Assembly: GCA_963422385.1 (NCBI GenBank)
Contig: OY729432.1
Coordinates: 682,001 to 746,000 of the forward strand
Length of the DNA stretch: 64,000 bases
Direction: 5' to 3'
DNA from: JAJDTQ01 sp963422385
GTDB lineage: Bacteria; Desulfobacterota; Binatia; UBA9968; JAJDTQ01
Of the stretch, positions 1-8,214 are shown in pieces; position 1 is the first letter of the stretch; every line of letters starts with the position of its first letter. The position numbers and the translations under genes were made by a program. A model generated the notes under the pieces. The model was not told the origin of the DNA. It was given only the letters and a program-made list of their open reading frames with translations, and did no database searches.

Positions 1-732
1 GCCCTTGATCCGGTGCCTTGCGGTCAGGCCGCGGATCAGCCCGACATAGATCCGGGTGGGCTTCAACAACTCGTCCGCCAACGGACATCCCAAGTCCGCC
101 ACCCGGGATTTCAGCTCGAGCTTCGCCGTTTCCAGAAGGACCTTCCGGGCCAGCGAATAGCCGTTGCTGTGCAGCCCGCTGGACGGCAGGCCGATGATCA
201 CGTCTCCGGTGCTCACGGCGCGGGGGTCCGGTATACGGTCCTTCTCGACGATGCCGACGCCGAACCCCGCCAGATCGTACTCGCCGTCCCGGTAGAAGGA
301 CGGCATCTCCGCGGTCTCTCCGCCCAGGAGGGCGCACCCCGCCAGGCGGCAGCCTTCGGCGATCCCGCCCACCACCGCCCGGAACGTGGCCGGTTCCAGC
401 TTGCCGGTGGCGAAGTAGTCGAGGAAGAACAGCGGCTCCGCCGCCTGGGTGATGATGTCGTTGACGCCCATGGCCACGAGGTCGATGCCAACCGTATCAT
501 GCCGGTTCGCCATAAAGGCGACCTTGAGCTTGGTGCCCACCCCGTCCGTGGACGACACCAGCACCGGCCGCCGGCTGCGGATGCGGGTGAGGTCAAAGAG
601 CCCGCCGAACCCGCCGATGCCTCCCATGAGTCCGGGCCGGGCGGTCTTGCGGGCCATGGACGCGATCGAGCGGACCAGCCGGTTGGCCCCTTCCACGTCT
701 ACGCCGGCGTCCTTGTAGGTGAGCTTCGCCAT
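1..732 (-). CDS. purM: Phosphoribosylformylglycinamidine cyclo-ligase (AIR synthetase), 3' end outside window
   Basis: The reverse strand reads about 244 residues from an ATG at 732 and runs off the left edge, so roughly the last third of a ~345-residue protein is missing. The start MAKLTYKDAGVDVEGANRL and the segments SSTDGVGTKLKVA, GVNDI and LLGGETAEMP are typical of PurM. The enzyme closes the imidazole ring from FGAM with ATP in purine synthesis, in the cytosol. It is the last gene seen of the long minus-strand housekeeping block, 39 bases downstream of rnc. The identification is firm; the C-terminus cannot be assessed. Confidence 0.93.
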   Translation of the reverse strand, partial: MAKLTYKDAGVDVEGANRLVRSIASMARKTARPGLMGGIGGFGGLFDLTRIRSRRPVLVSSTDGVGTKLKVAFMANRHDTVGIDLVAMGVNDIITQAAEPLFFLDYFATGKLEPATFRAVVGGIAEGCRLAGCALLGGETAEMPSFYRDGEYDLAGFGVGIVEKDRIPDPRAVSTGDVIIGLPSSGLHSNGYSLARKVLLETAKLELKSRVADLGCPLADELLKPTRIYVGLIRGLTARHRIKG

Positions 733-771
733 GGATGACTGAAACGCGGGAGATCGGGGCCGGGACGGAAA

Positions 772-1467
772 CTATTGTTGCTGCCCCTGGAGCATCTCCA
801 GGGCGCGCCGCGCCGCTTCCTGCTCGGACTGCTTCTTGCTCCGGCCTTCCCCCTGACCCACCAGATGGCCGCCCACCCGAATCTCGGTCTCGAAGCATTT
901 GTCGTGGCTCGGGCCGCTCTCCCGCACCAACCGGTAGGTGGGCGGGACATGGTAGATGCGCTGGCTGACCTCCTGGAGACGGGTCTTGTAGTCGTCCAGA
1001 CCCAGTCCGGCGTAGTCGAGGTTCGCGGCGAAATGGCGCTCCACCACCGGCCTCACCGTTTCGTACCCGTTCTCCCAATAGATGCCGCCGAGCAGCGCCT
1101 CCAATGACGCCGCCAGGATGGATTCCTTGTGCCGGCCGCCGGTGCGCTCCTCACCCTTGCCCACCCGCAGAATCGCGCCGACCCGCAGGAGGCGCGCCTT
1201 TTCCGCCAGGATCTTTCGGTTCACCAGCGACGCTCGCATGCGCGAAAGATCGCCCTCGCTCCGTTCGGGGAACCGCCGCATGAGCATGTCGCTGATGGCC
1301 AGGCTCAGCACCGCGTCACCGAGGAATTCCAGGCTTTCGTTGTGGGCGTCCATGCCGCCGCCGCAGGACACGTGGGTCAGACAGCGGTTCAAGAGCACCA
1401 GGTCCTTGAATCGATAGCCGAGAGCTTTCTGGAACCGCTCCAACTCGGTGGAATCCGCCGTCAGCAC
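772..1467 (-). CDS. rnc: Ribonuclease III with a substituted catalytic-site aspartate
   Basis: Double-strand-specific endoribonuclease that processes rRNA and other transcripts. The catalytic domain carries the signature NESLEFLGDAVL, followed by a C-terminal dsRNA-binding domain ending in the QEAARRALEML helix. I chose the GTG at 1467 (231 residues) because it overlaps the mtaB stop by 7 bases; an ATG at 1500 would overlap mtaB by 40. Oddity: where the family has ALADTxEALIG this protein reads ILAASLEALLGG. The Asp equivalent to E. coli D114, a metal-site residue, is Ala (codon GCG), while the neighbouring Glu is kept. Fold and identity are clear; activity is uncertain. Confidence 0.9.
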   Translation of the reverse strand: MLTADSTELERFQKALGYRFKDLVLLNRCLTHVSCGGGMDAHNESLEFLGDAVLSLAISDMLMRRFPERSEGDLSRMRASLVNRKILAEKARLLRVGAILRVGKGEERTGGRHKESILAASLEALLGGIYWENGYETVRPVVERHFAANLDYAGLGLDDYKTRLQEVSQRIYHVPPTYRLVRESGPSHDKCFETEIRVGGHLVGQGEGRSKKQSEQEAARRALEMLQGQQQ

Positions 1468-2765
1468 TGGACCGTCCCCCACAGGCGTCCGTGGGACCAC
1501 TGCCGGAGCCTCACGCGGACTTCGCGATGAACGAGGTCGGGGCCGCCGGCAAGGAGCACCGGCAGATAGTTGCGGCTGTAGCCCTTGACCCGTCCCGGGT
1601 CACCCGCCACCGGCTCTTCCACCAGAACCGACACCCGGCGTCCGACCTCGCTCCGGTAGAACTCGTGCTTCTTCCGGGCGCCGAGGTCGCGCGCCTGGCG
1701 CGAGCGTTCCTTCTTCTCCGCCGGCGATACCTGATCGGCCATGTCCGTGGCCGCCGTGCCGCGACGGGCGGAGTAGGGGAATACATGGAAGTACGTCAGC
1801 GGCAGGCCTGCGAGGAATTCCAGCGACGTCCCGAAGGCGGCTTCGGTCTCCCCCGGGAAGCCCACGATGACGTCCGTCCCGAGGGCGGCCCGGGGCAGCT
1901 TCCCCCGCGCACGCGCCATCAACCGGGCGAAGTAGGCGGTGTCGTAGTTGCGGCGCATCTTCTTGAGTACGCCGTCCTCACCCGCCTGGACGCATACGTG
2001 CAGGTGAGGACAGATCACCTGCGAATCGGCCATCACCGCCAGCAATTCGTCCGTCACCTCCCGCGGGTCCAGGGAGCTCAAACGCAGTCGGCGAATCAAC
2101 CCGCTCCCGGCAATCCGCCGCACCAACTCGCTCAGGGACACCCGGGGCGCGAGATCGTAACCGTACCCCCCGAGATGGATGCCGGTGAGGACGATCTCCG
2201 TGAAACCGGCCTCGGCGAGCCCACGCACCTGCTCGAGGACCCGCTGCGGCGGCACGCTGCGACTGCGCCCCCGGGCGGTGGGGATGATGCAGTAGCTGCA
2301 CGCGAAGTTGCATCCTTCCTGTACCTTGAGAAACGCCCGGGTGCGGCCGAGGAAACGCCGCGCACCCAGGACGCCCACGCTGCGCTCGTCCCGCGGATTG
2401 CCGACGGATACCGCCGAGCCGGCTCCCGACCCTCCGTCCCTGACGTAACGTACCAGCTCATCCATACGGTTAAGGCCTGCTACGAAATCCACGCCCGGAA
2501 GCCCGGACACCTCCTCCGGGCTGACCTGCGCGTAGCAGCCGGTCACCGCCACCCGGGCCGCCGGACTCCGTTCCCTGGCCTTGCGCACGAGCTGACGCGC
2601 TTCCCAGTCTGCCCGGTCCGTCACCGTACAGGTATTGATGACGTAGACATCGGCCGGATCCTCGAAGGGAACGAAAGAGCAGGACTCCGCGGCCAGACGT
2701 TCCTGGATCACCGCGGAGTCATACTGGTTGATCTTGCAACCGAGTGTCTTGATGGCTACACGCAT
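1461..2765 (-). CDS. mtaB: tRNA t6A37 methylthiotransferase MtaB
   Basis: Radical-SAM enzyme of 434 residues that adds a methylthio group to t6A37 of tRNA. The N-terminal UPF0004 domain begins with KTLGCKINQYDS and contains INTCTVTDRAD and VTGCYAQ, whose cysteines bind the auxiliary cluster. The radical-SAM domain has the CxxxCxxC motif in EGCNFACSYCIIPTARG. A TRAM-like C-terminal end follows. It lies between mnmA and rnc in a run that also includes tsaE and tilS, so four tRNA-maturation genes share this strand. The start at 2765 gives the normal N-terminus. Confidence 0.93.
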   Translation of the reverse strand: MRVAIKTLGCKINQYDSAVIQERLAAESCSFVPFEDPADVYVINTCTVTDRADWEARQLVRKARERSPAARVAVTGCYAQVSPEEVSGLPGVDFVAGLNRMDELVRYVRDGGSGAGSAVSVGNPRDERSVGVLGARRFLGRTRAFLKVQEGCNFACSYCIIPTARGRSRSVPPQRVLEQVRGLAEAGFTEIVLTGIHLGGYGYDLAPRVSLSELVRRIAGSGLIRRLRLSSLDPREVTDELLAVMADSQVICPHLHVCVQAGEDGVLKKMRRNYDTAYFARLMARARGKLPRAALGTDVIVGFPGETEAAFGTSLEFLAGLPLTYFHVFPYSARRGTAATDMADQVSPAEKKERSRQARDLGARKKHEFYRSEVGRRVSVLVEEPVAGDPGRVKGYSRNYLPVLLAGGPDLVHREVRVRLRQWSHGRLWGTVQC

Positions 2766-2830
2766 GGATATTCCCTGGGGCCTTTATCGGGCGTCCGATT
2801 TCTACGGCACAGGCCCCTCGGCACCCGAGG

Positions 2831-3910
2831 TCAAGAGCGCGGTCGGGCAGCCGGCGCCTTGTCGATCCAGCCGCCGCCGAGCACCTGCTCGTCGCGGTAG
2901 AACACCGCGGCCTGCCCCGGGGCCACCGACGGCAACGGCTCGTCGGGGCGAACCTCGACGCCGTGGCCGTCCAGGGGCCTCAGGGTGCAGGACACCGGCT
3001 TCGAGCGGTAGCGCACCTGGACCTCCGCGGCGGTCTCCTCGCCGAGGGGCGGATCGAGCCAGTTCAAACGGCTCGCGGTGAACGACGGGGTGCACAACGC
3101 TTCGCGCGGGCCCACTACCACCCGTCTCCGTTCCGCGTCGATCCGAAGCACGTACAACGGCCGCGGCGCCGCGATGCCAAGGCCCCTTCTCTGCCCCACG
3201 GTGAACCCGTGCACTCCGTCGTGATGACCCAGAACGTTCCCGCGGCTGTCCACGACCTCCCCGGAACCGAGCTGGTCCGCCCTGGCCAGGGACTCCACCA
3301 CCATGCGGTGGTCTCCGAGACAGATGTCCTGGCTCTCCGGCCGCTCGGCCACCGGGAGCCCCAACTCACGGGCCTTGGCGCGCACGGCGTCCTTGTGCAA
3401 TTCACCCAGTGGGAACACGGTGCGCTCGAGCTGGTCCTGCGAGAGCGCGAAAAGGAAATACGACTGGTCCTTGTTGCGGTCCGACCCGCGCAGCAGCGAG
3501 GCGTCGCCGCACCGCCGCCCGATGCGGGCGTAGTGACCCGTGGCCACGTGGGGGATGCCCCGGTCTTTCGTCCAGGCCAGCAGCTTCTCGATCTTGAAAT
3601 GCCGATTGCAGGCGATGCACGGATTGGGGGTGGAGCCCTCCAGATAACTCCGGGCGAAAGGCGCCACCACCGCCTTGCGGAAATCGTCCCGATGGTCCAG
3701 CACCGTGTGCGGGATGCCCAGCCGAGCCGCCACCTCTTCGGCTCCCCGGTGATCCGAGCAGTTGCGCGGCCCCAGGTTCCGGCCCTCCCAAAGGCGCAAC
3801 GACACCCCCACCACCTGGTACCCCTGTTCCACCAGGAGACCGGCCGCCACCGAGCTGTCCACGCCACCGCTCATGGCCACGGCCACACTCTTTTCCGCCG
3901 ATGCTTTCAC
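2831..3910 (-). CDS. mnmA: tRNA-specific 2-thiouridylase MnmA
   Basis: Transfers sulfur to U34 of tRNA for Lys, Glu and Gln, using ATP and a sulfur relay. The PP-loop SGGVDSSVAAGLL is at the N-terminus. The two catalytic cysteines lie in NPCIACNRHFK and in SQDICLGDH. The open frame extends to 4093, but that extension translates a dispersed palindromic repeat (VIPAKAGIQ), so I reject it. A GTG at 3910 preceded by GGAG gives 359 residues, normal for the family; GTG 3922 is an alternative. It follows cysE and precedes mtaB. Confidence 0.92.
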   Translation of the reverse strand: MKASAEKSVAVAMSGGVDSSVAAGLLVEQGYQVVGVSLRLWEGRNLGPRNCSDHRGAEEVAARLGIPHTVLDHRDDFRKAVVAPFARSYLEGSTPNPCIACNRHFKIEKLLAWTKDRGIPHVATGHYARIGRRCGDASLLRGSDRNKDQSYFLFALSQDQLERTVFPLGELHKDAVRAKARELGLPVAERPESQDICLGDHRMVVESLARADQLGSGEVVDSRGNVLGHHDGVHGFTVGQRRGLGIAAPRPLYVLRIDAERRRVVVGPREALCTPSFTASRLNWLDPPLGEETAAEVQVRYRSKPVSCTLRPLDGHGVEVRPDEPLPSVAPGQAAVFYRDEQVLGGGWIDKAPAARPRS

Positions 3911-3945
3911 CGTGCTCTCCACGCGTCGGTGCCTGCCCCACCCCT

Positions 3946-3975
3946 CCTGGATTCCCGCTTTCGCGGGAATGACGG
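3946..3975. repeat. Dispersed palindromic repeat, TGGATTCCCGCTTTCGCGGG type
   Basis: A short palindrome centred on CCCGCTTTCGCGGG in the mnmA-cysE gap. The same unit recurs at 22944-22973, and related forms at 24032-24084 and 40966-40995. Translated, it gives the spurious peptide PAKAGIQ or SRESGNP at false N-termini. Function unknown. Confidence 0.8.
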
Positions 3976-4022
3976 TGCGGGAGATTCCGGGGTTCGGGAT
4001 TCCGTTTTCCCCAGTGTTTTCT

Positions 4023-4736
4023 CTAGTTCTTGTACCGGCGAGTTTCTTCCACTTCTTCCCGGTGCCGCTCCTCCAGACCGCCCTGTTTGGCATCGAGATC
4101 GTTCACCCGCTTCTCGAGTCTCCGGATGTATTCCGCGAGATTGCCAAGGGACTTGGCCATGGGGTCCGGCAACCGATCGTGATCCAGGGCGATCTGGTGC
4201 TCGACCGGATCCCGGTGCACGCCGTCCCCTTCCACGACCTTTCCCGGCACACCCACGACCGTGGAGTTCTCCGGCACGTCCTTCACCACCACCGAACCGG
4301 AACCGATCTTGCTGTTCCGCCCCACCACCACCGGGCCCAGCACGATGGCGCCAGCGCCAATGATGACACAATCCTCCACCGTGGGATGACGTTTCTCCCG
4401 GCGCAGGCTGATGCCGCCCAGGGTCACGCCCTGATACAAGGTCACGTCATCACCGATCTCCGAAGTCTCGCCGATGACCACCCCCATGCCGTGATCGATG
4501 AAGAACCGGTGTCCCACGGTAGCGCCCGGATGGACCTCGATGCCGGTGAGGAAGCGGCTCAGGTGACTCACGAAACGCGCGAGGTTTCTCCAACCGCTGT
4601 GCCACAGCCGGTGGGCGAAGCGATGGAACAGCAGCGCGTGCACCCCCGGATAGCTGACCAGAACCTCGAACAGGTTCCGCGCCGCGGGATCCCGCTCGAA
4701 CGCCACCCGGACATCCTCTTTCAGAGTACTCCACAT
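4023..4736 (-). CDS. cysE: Serine O-acetyltransferase
   Basis: Makes O-acetylserine from serine and acetyl-CoA, the first step of cysteine synthesis. The 237-residue protein has an N-terminal helical part, then a left-handed beta-helix with hexapeptide repeats. It carries the active-site stretch FIDHGMGVVIGET and the GVTLGG turn. The C-terminal ~45 residues are charged and probably helical (LAEYIRRLEKRVNDLD). It does not end in the isoleucine that usually inserts into CysK, so complex formation is uncertain. It sits 51 bases downstream of cimA. Confidence 0.92.
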   Translation of the reverse strand: MWSTLKEDVRVAFERDPAARNLFEVLVSYPGVHALLFHRFAHRLWHSGWRNLARFVSHLSRFLTGIEVHPGATVGHRFFIDHGMGVVIGETSEIGDDVTLYQGVTLGGISLRREKRHPTVEDCVIIGAGAIVLGPVVVGRNSKIGSGSVVVKDVPENSTVVGVPGKVVEGDGVHRDPVEHQIALDHDRLPDPMAKSLGNLAEYIRRLEKRVNDLDAKQGGLEERHREEVEETRRYKN

Positions 4737-4787
4737 GGGCGGCTAGTATGGCCTCCTGCCTCACGGAGCCCCGGCTGGACCCTTCCG

Positions 4788-6419
4788 TCAGGGCGCGGGC
4801 GCCGCAGCAGCCCGACCTTTTCCGGCGTGGATCTTCTCCGCGCGGCCTTTCCTCTTCTTGTCCTTGTAGAGCTTGTAGTCGATGCTATCCACGAGCGCCT
4901 GCCAGCTCGCCTCAATGACGTTCTGCGACACCCCCACCGTGCCCCACTGGCTCTGTCCGTCTCCCGACTCGATGAGCACACGGACGGTGGCGCCGGTCCC
5001 CTCCCCCGACGACAGCACCCGGACCTTGTAGTCCAGAAGCTCCACTTCCTCCAGCGACGGGTAGAACCCCGTGAGCGCCTTGCGAAGGGCCTGATCCAGG
5101 GCGTGGACCGGACCGCCTCCCAAGGCCGCGGCGTGCTCCATCACGCCGCCCACCTCCACCTTGACGGTGGCCTCCGACAGGGGCGGCTCGCTTTCCACAC
5201 GCTTCTCGTCGATGACCCGGAACCCGTCAAGCCGGAAGTTGCGCTTCTTCCTTCCCAGCGCCTCCTGGATCAGTAGCTCGAAGGATGCCTCCGCGGCCTC
5301 GAACTCGTAGCCCTGGCTCTCCAGATCCTTGATCCGGTTGAGGATCTGATGCACGGCCTGGTCCTGCCCGTTCAGGTCGATGTCGTATTCCCGGGCCTTG
5401 TAGACGATGTTGCTGCGCCCGGAAAGATCCGAAACCAGCACGCGCTGGCGGCTGCCCACCAACTCGGGTTCGATGTGCTCGTAGGTCTCGCGGTTCTTGA
5501 TGATGCCCGAGACGTGGAGCCCGCCCTTGTGCGCGAACGCACTGTCGCCCACGTAGGCTTGCCGCTTGCTGGGCACGACGTTGGCCAGTTCGTACACGAG
5601 ATGCGAGATCTCCCGCAGCTTGCGCAACTGCGACGCACGAACACACTTGTAGCCCTGTTTCAACTGGAGGTTGGGAAGCACCGAGCACAGGTTCAGGTTG
5701 CCGCAACGCTCGCCGAAGCCGTTGATGGTGCCCTGGACCTGCCGGACGCCGTTCTCCACCGCCACCATGGTGTTGGCCACGGCCAGCTCGCAGTCATTGT
5801 GGCAATGGACTCCCAGCGGCGCCTTCACCTCCGCCTTGGCCCGCGCCACCGCCGCGCCGATATCGCCAGGCAACCCGCCGCCGTTGGTGTCACACAGGAC
5901 GATCCAATCGGCGCCCCCGTCCTTGGCCGCCTTGAGGCACTCCATCGCGAACTCGGGGTTGCTGCGGTATCCGTCGAAGAAGTGCTCGGCGTCGAAAATC
6001 ACTTCGTCGACGCGCGTCTTCATGTAGGCGATGGAATCGGCGATCACCTCCAGGTTGGCCTTCCTGCTGATGCGCAGGTCGTCGCGCACGTGGAGGTCCC
6101 AGGTCTTCCCCACCAGCGTCACCACCGGCGTCTTGGCCGCCAGCAACAGCTTCAGGCTGGCGTCCTGGGCCGGCTTCGCCGACGGCCTGCGCGTGGTCCC
6201 GAATGCCGCCACCCGGGTCTTCTTGAGATCCAGGTTCCGGACCGCCTTGAAGAACTCGGCGTCGCGCGGGTTGGATCCGGGAAAGCCGCCCTCGATGTAG
6301 TGAATGCCCAGCTCGGCCAGCTTCTCCGCGATCCGCAGCTTGTCCTTCAGGCTGAAGGCGACATCCTCGCTCTGGCAGCCATCCCGCAAGGTCGTATCGT
6401 AGAACAACAAATCACTCAT
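4788..6419 (-). CDS. cimA: (R)-citramalate synthase
   Basis: A 543-residue member of the isopropylmalate/homocitrate synthase family that condenses pyruvate with acetyl-CoA, giving a threonine-independent route to 2-oxobutyrate for isoleucine. The TIM barrel starts with YDTTLRDGCQSEDVAFS; GVHCHNDCELAVANT carries the metal-binding histidines. The C-terminal LeuA dimer/regulatory domain follows. The sequence matches the long CimA type better than LeuA. It is 4 bases downstream of lysC, so the two are probably co-transcribed. Confidence 0.9.
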   Translation of the reverse strand: MSDLLFYDTTLRDGCQSEDVAFSLKDKLRIAEKLAELGIHYIEGGFPGSNPRDAEFFKAVRNLDLKKTRVAAFGTTRRPSAKPAQDASLKLLLAAKTPVVTLVGKTWDLHVRDDLRISRKANLEVIADSIAYMKTRVDEVIFDAEHFFDGYRSNPEFAMECLKAAKDGGADWIVLCDTNGGGLPGDIGAAVARAKAEVKAPLGVHCHNDCELAVANTMVAVENGVRQVQGTINGFGERCGNLNLCSVLPNLQLKQGYKCVRASQLRKLREISHLVYELANVVPSKRQAYVGDSAFAHKGGLHVSGIIKNRETYEHIEPELVGSRQRVLVSDLSGRSNIVYKAREYDIDLNGQDQAVHQILNRIKDLESQGYEFEAAEASFELLIQEALGRKKRNFRLDGFRVIDEKRVESEPPLSEATVKVEVGGVMEHAAALGGGPVHALDQALRKALTGFYPSLEEVELLDYKVRVLSSGEGTGATVRVLIESGDGQSQWGTVGVSQNVIEASWQALVDSIDYKLYKDKKRKGRAEKIHAGKGRAAAAPAP

Positions 6420-6423
6420 GCCC

Positions 6424-7638
6424 TCACCTGCCTTCGATCAATGAAGCGTGCAGTGAATCCACCGCCCTGTGGCTGTCCTTCTCGTCCACGACCACCGACA
6501 CCTTGATCTCGGACGTAGAGATCATCTCGATATTGATCGATTGCTCCGCCAAGGCCTTGAACATCTTCGCCGCCACGCCCGCGTGCGTTCTCACCCCGAC
6601 GCCCACCACCGACACCTTGGCGATGTGGGTATCGGAGGCGACTCCCTCAGCTTGGATCAAGGGCGCGGTTTTTTCAATCAGTTCCATGGCTTTTCGGTGG
6701 TCCTTCTTGGGCACCGTGAAGGTGACGTCGGTGGTGCCGTCGGCGCCGGCGTTCTGGATGATCATGTCCACCACGATGTTGGCGTCCGCGATGGGGCCGA
6801 AGATCTGGGCGGCGAGGCCGGCGCGGTCCGGCACGCTGCGGATGGTGATCTTGGCTTCGTCGTTGTCGCAGGTCACTGCCGAGACCAGAACCGCATCCAT
6901 TTGTTGCTCCTCCTCGACCAGCCAGGTGCCCTCGACGTCGTTGAAGCTCGAACGCAGGTGGACCTTGACGCCGAACTTCTTCGCCAGCTCCACCGAACGG
7001 ATCTGCAGCACCCGGGCTCCCAGACTGGCCATCTCCAGCATTTCGTCACAAGTGATCCGATCCAGTTTTCGCGCCCTGGGGCACACGAAGGGATCGGCCG
7101 TGTAAATCCCGTCCACGTCCGTATAGATCTCGCACACCGAGGCGCCCAGGGCCGCGGCCATGGCCACGGCGCTGGTGTCCGACCCGCCGCGCCCCAGGGT
7201 GGTGATGTTGTCGCCCTCGTCCACCCCCTGAAAGCCCGCCACCACCACTACCTCGTTCCGCTTCAGCGCCTCCACGACACGGGTGGAGTCAATGCTCTTG
7301 ATCCGTGCCCGGCCGTACACGCTGTCCGTGGCGATACGCACCTGGTGGCCGAGAAACGAGCGTGCCGGTTGTCCCAGGTCCTTCAGGGCAAGCGTCAGCA
7401 GGGCGCAGGAGACCTGCTCCCCGGACGCCAGCAGCACGTCGATTTCCCGGTCGTCCACGTGCGACGACACATGATTGGCCAGGTTCAGCAACCGGTTGGT
7501 CTCGCCGGACATGGCGGACACCACCACCACCACATCGTTCCCCTGTTCGCGGGTGGTCGCCACGCGCCCGGCGACGTTGCGGATACGCTCCACCATGCCC
7601 ACGGACGTGCCGCCGTATTTCTGTACGATCAATGCCAT
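6424..7638 (-). CDS. lysC: Aspartate kinase
   Basis: Phosphorylates aspartate at the head of the Lys/Thr/Met pathway. The ATG at 7638 gives the standard start MALIVQKYGGTSVG (404 residues); the upstream in-frame ATG would add nine non-conserved residues. The kinase domain includes GRGGSDTSAVAMAAAL. Two ACT domains follow (DRAGLAAQIFGPIAD and VGVGVRTHAGVAAKMF), so lysine and/or threonine feedback is expected. It precedes cimA tightly, pairing the Asp-family and isoleucine branches. Confidence 0.95.
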   Translation of the reverse strand: MALIVQKYGGTSVGMVERIRNVAGRVATTREQGNDVVVVVSAMSGETNRLLNLANHVSSHVDDREIDVLLASGEQVSCALLTLALKDLGQPARSFLGHQVRIATDSVYGRARIKSIDSTRVVEALKRNEVVVVAGFQGVDEGDNITTLGRGGSDTSAVAMAAALGASVCEIYTDVDGIYTADPFVCPRARKLDRITCDEMLEMASLGARVLQIRSVELAKKFGVKVHLRSSFNDVEGTWLVEEEQQMDAVLVSAVTCDNDEAKITIRSVPDRAGLAAQIFGPIADANIVVDMIIQNAGADGTTDVTFTVPKKDHRKAMELIEKTAPLIQAEGVASDTHIAKVSVVGVGVRTHAGVAAKMFKALAEQSINIEMISTSEIKVSVVVDEKDSHRAVDSLHASLIEGR

Positions 7639-7666
7639 GTCCAGCATCCTGCCCGGACGTCGCACG

Positions 7667-7690
7667 GACGGGTTTGAAACCCGCCCCTAC
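7667..7690. repeat. Palindromic repeat GGGTTTGAAACCC type, overlapping the tsaE stop
   Basis: The palindrome ACGGGTTTGAAACCCG followed by CCCCTAC lies between tsaE and lysC. The CTA within it is the TAG stop of tsaE on the minus strand. A second copy at 12957-12982 supplies the stop of ftsH in the same way, and a diverged copy is at 28245-28276. Confidence 0.75.
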
Positions 7691-8214
7691 AAATCATCGC
7701 GCCTTGTCAACGACACCGATTGCCCGGACGTATCGAGGTCCGCTCCATGCAGCGCGGCGATCATCTCCCCGTAACGCGTTCCGTGAGCCACGAACCGCAG
7801 TGCCCGCTGCTCCTCGCTCACGTAGCGGAAGGTGACGCCCATGAACTCCCCGACCCCCGCGGCATCCAGGCGCTCGAACCACTCGACGACGCAGACGCAG
7901 CCGGACGCGAAATACTCCTCCAGGTGCAGGTCCTCCATCTCCGGTCCCCGGGCCACGCGAAAGAGGTCCGCGTGGACCAGCGACAGCCGACCCTGGTACT
8001 CGTTGATGAGCGTGAAGGTAGGGCTACGGACCCAACTGTCCCGGCCCACCTCGATCCCCTCGGCCAATCCGTGCACGAAGCAGGTCTTGCCGCTCCCCAG
8101 ATCTCCCGACAGTCCCAGGATCTCGCCGCCGCGGAGCACCCGCCCCAGCGCGCGCCCCAGCGCCCGGGTCGCTTCCGGCGAATCGGTGGTGACGTGATAC
8201 TCGTTGGCGTTCAA
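7687..8214 (-). CDS. tsaE: tRNA threonylcarbamoyladenosine biosynthesis ATPase TsaE
   Basis: P-loop ATPase that works with TsaB and TsaD to make t6A37. Walker A is GDLGSGKTCFVHGL; SPTFTLINEY and the HADLFR stretch are characteristic. The frame is open far upstream through nnr, so the start is set by homology: TTG at 8214, overlapping the nnr stop by 4 bases, gives 175 residues beginning NANEYHVTT. Its TAG stop lies inside a dispersed repeat element, so the final residues may be altered from the ancestral end. MtaB, which acts on the t6A product, is encoded on the same strand. Confidence 0.88.
   Translation of the reverse strand: MNANEYHVTTDSPEATRALGRALGRVLRGGEILGLSGDLGSGKTCFVHGLAEGIEVGRDSWVRSPTFTLINEYQGRLSLVHADLFRVARGPEMEDLHLEEYFASGCVCVVEWFERLDAAGVGEFMGVTFRYVSEEQRALRFVAHGTRYGEMIAALHGADLDTSGQSVSLTRRDDL

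Noticed and set aside
3911..4093. N-terminal extension of mnmA
   Set aside because: It translates a dispersed palindromic repeat and lacks MnmA homology.
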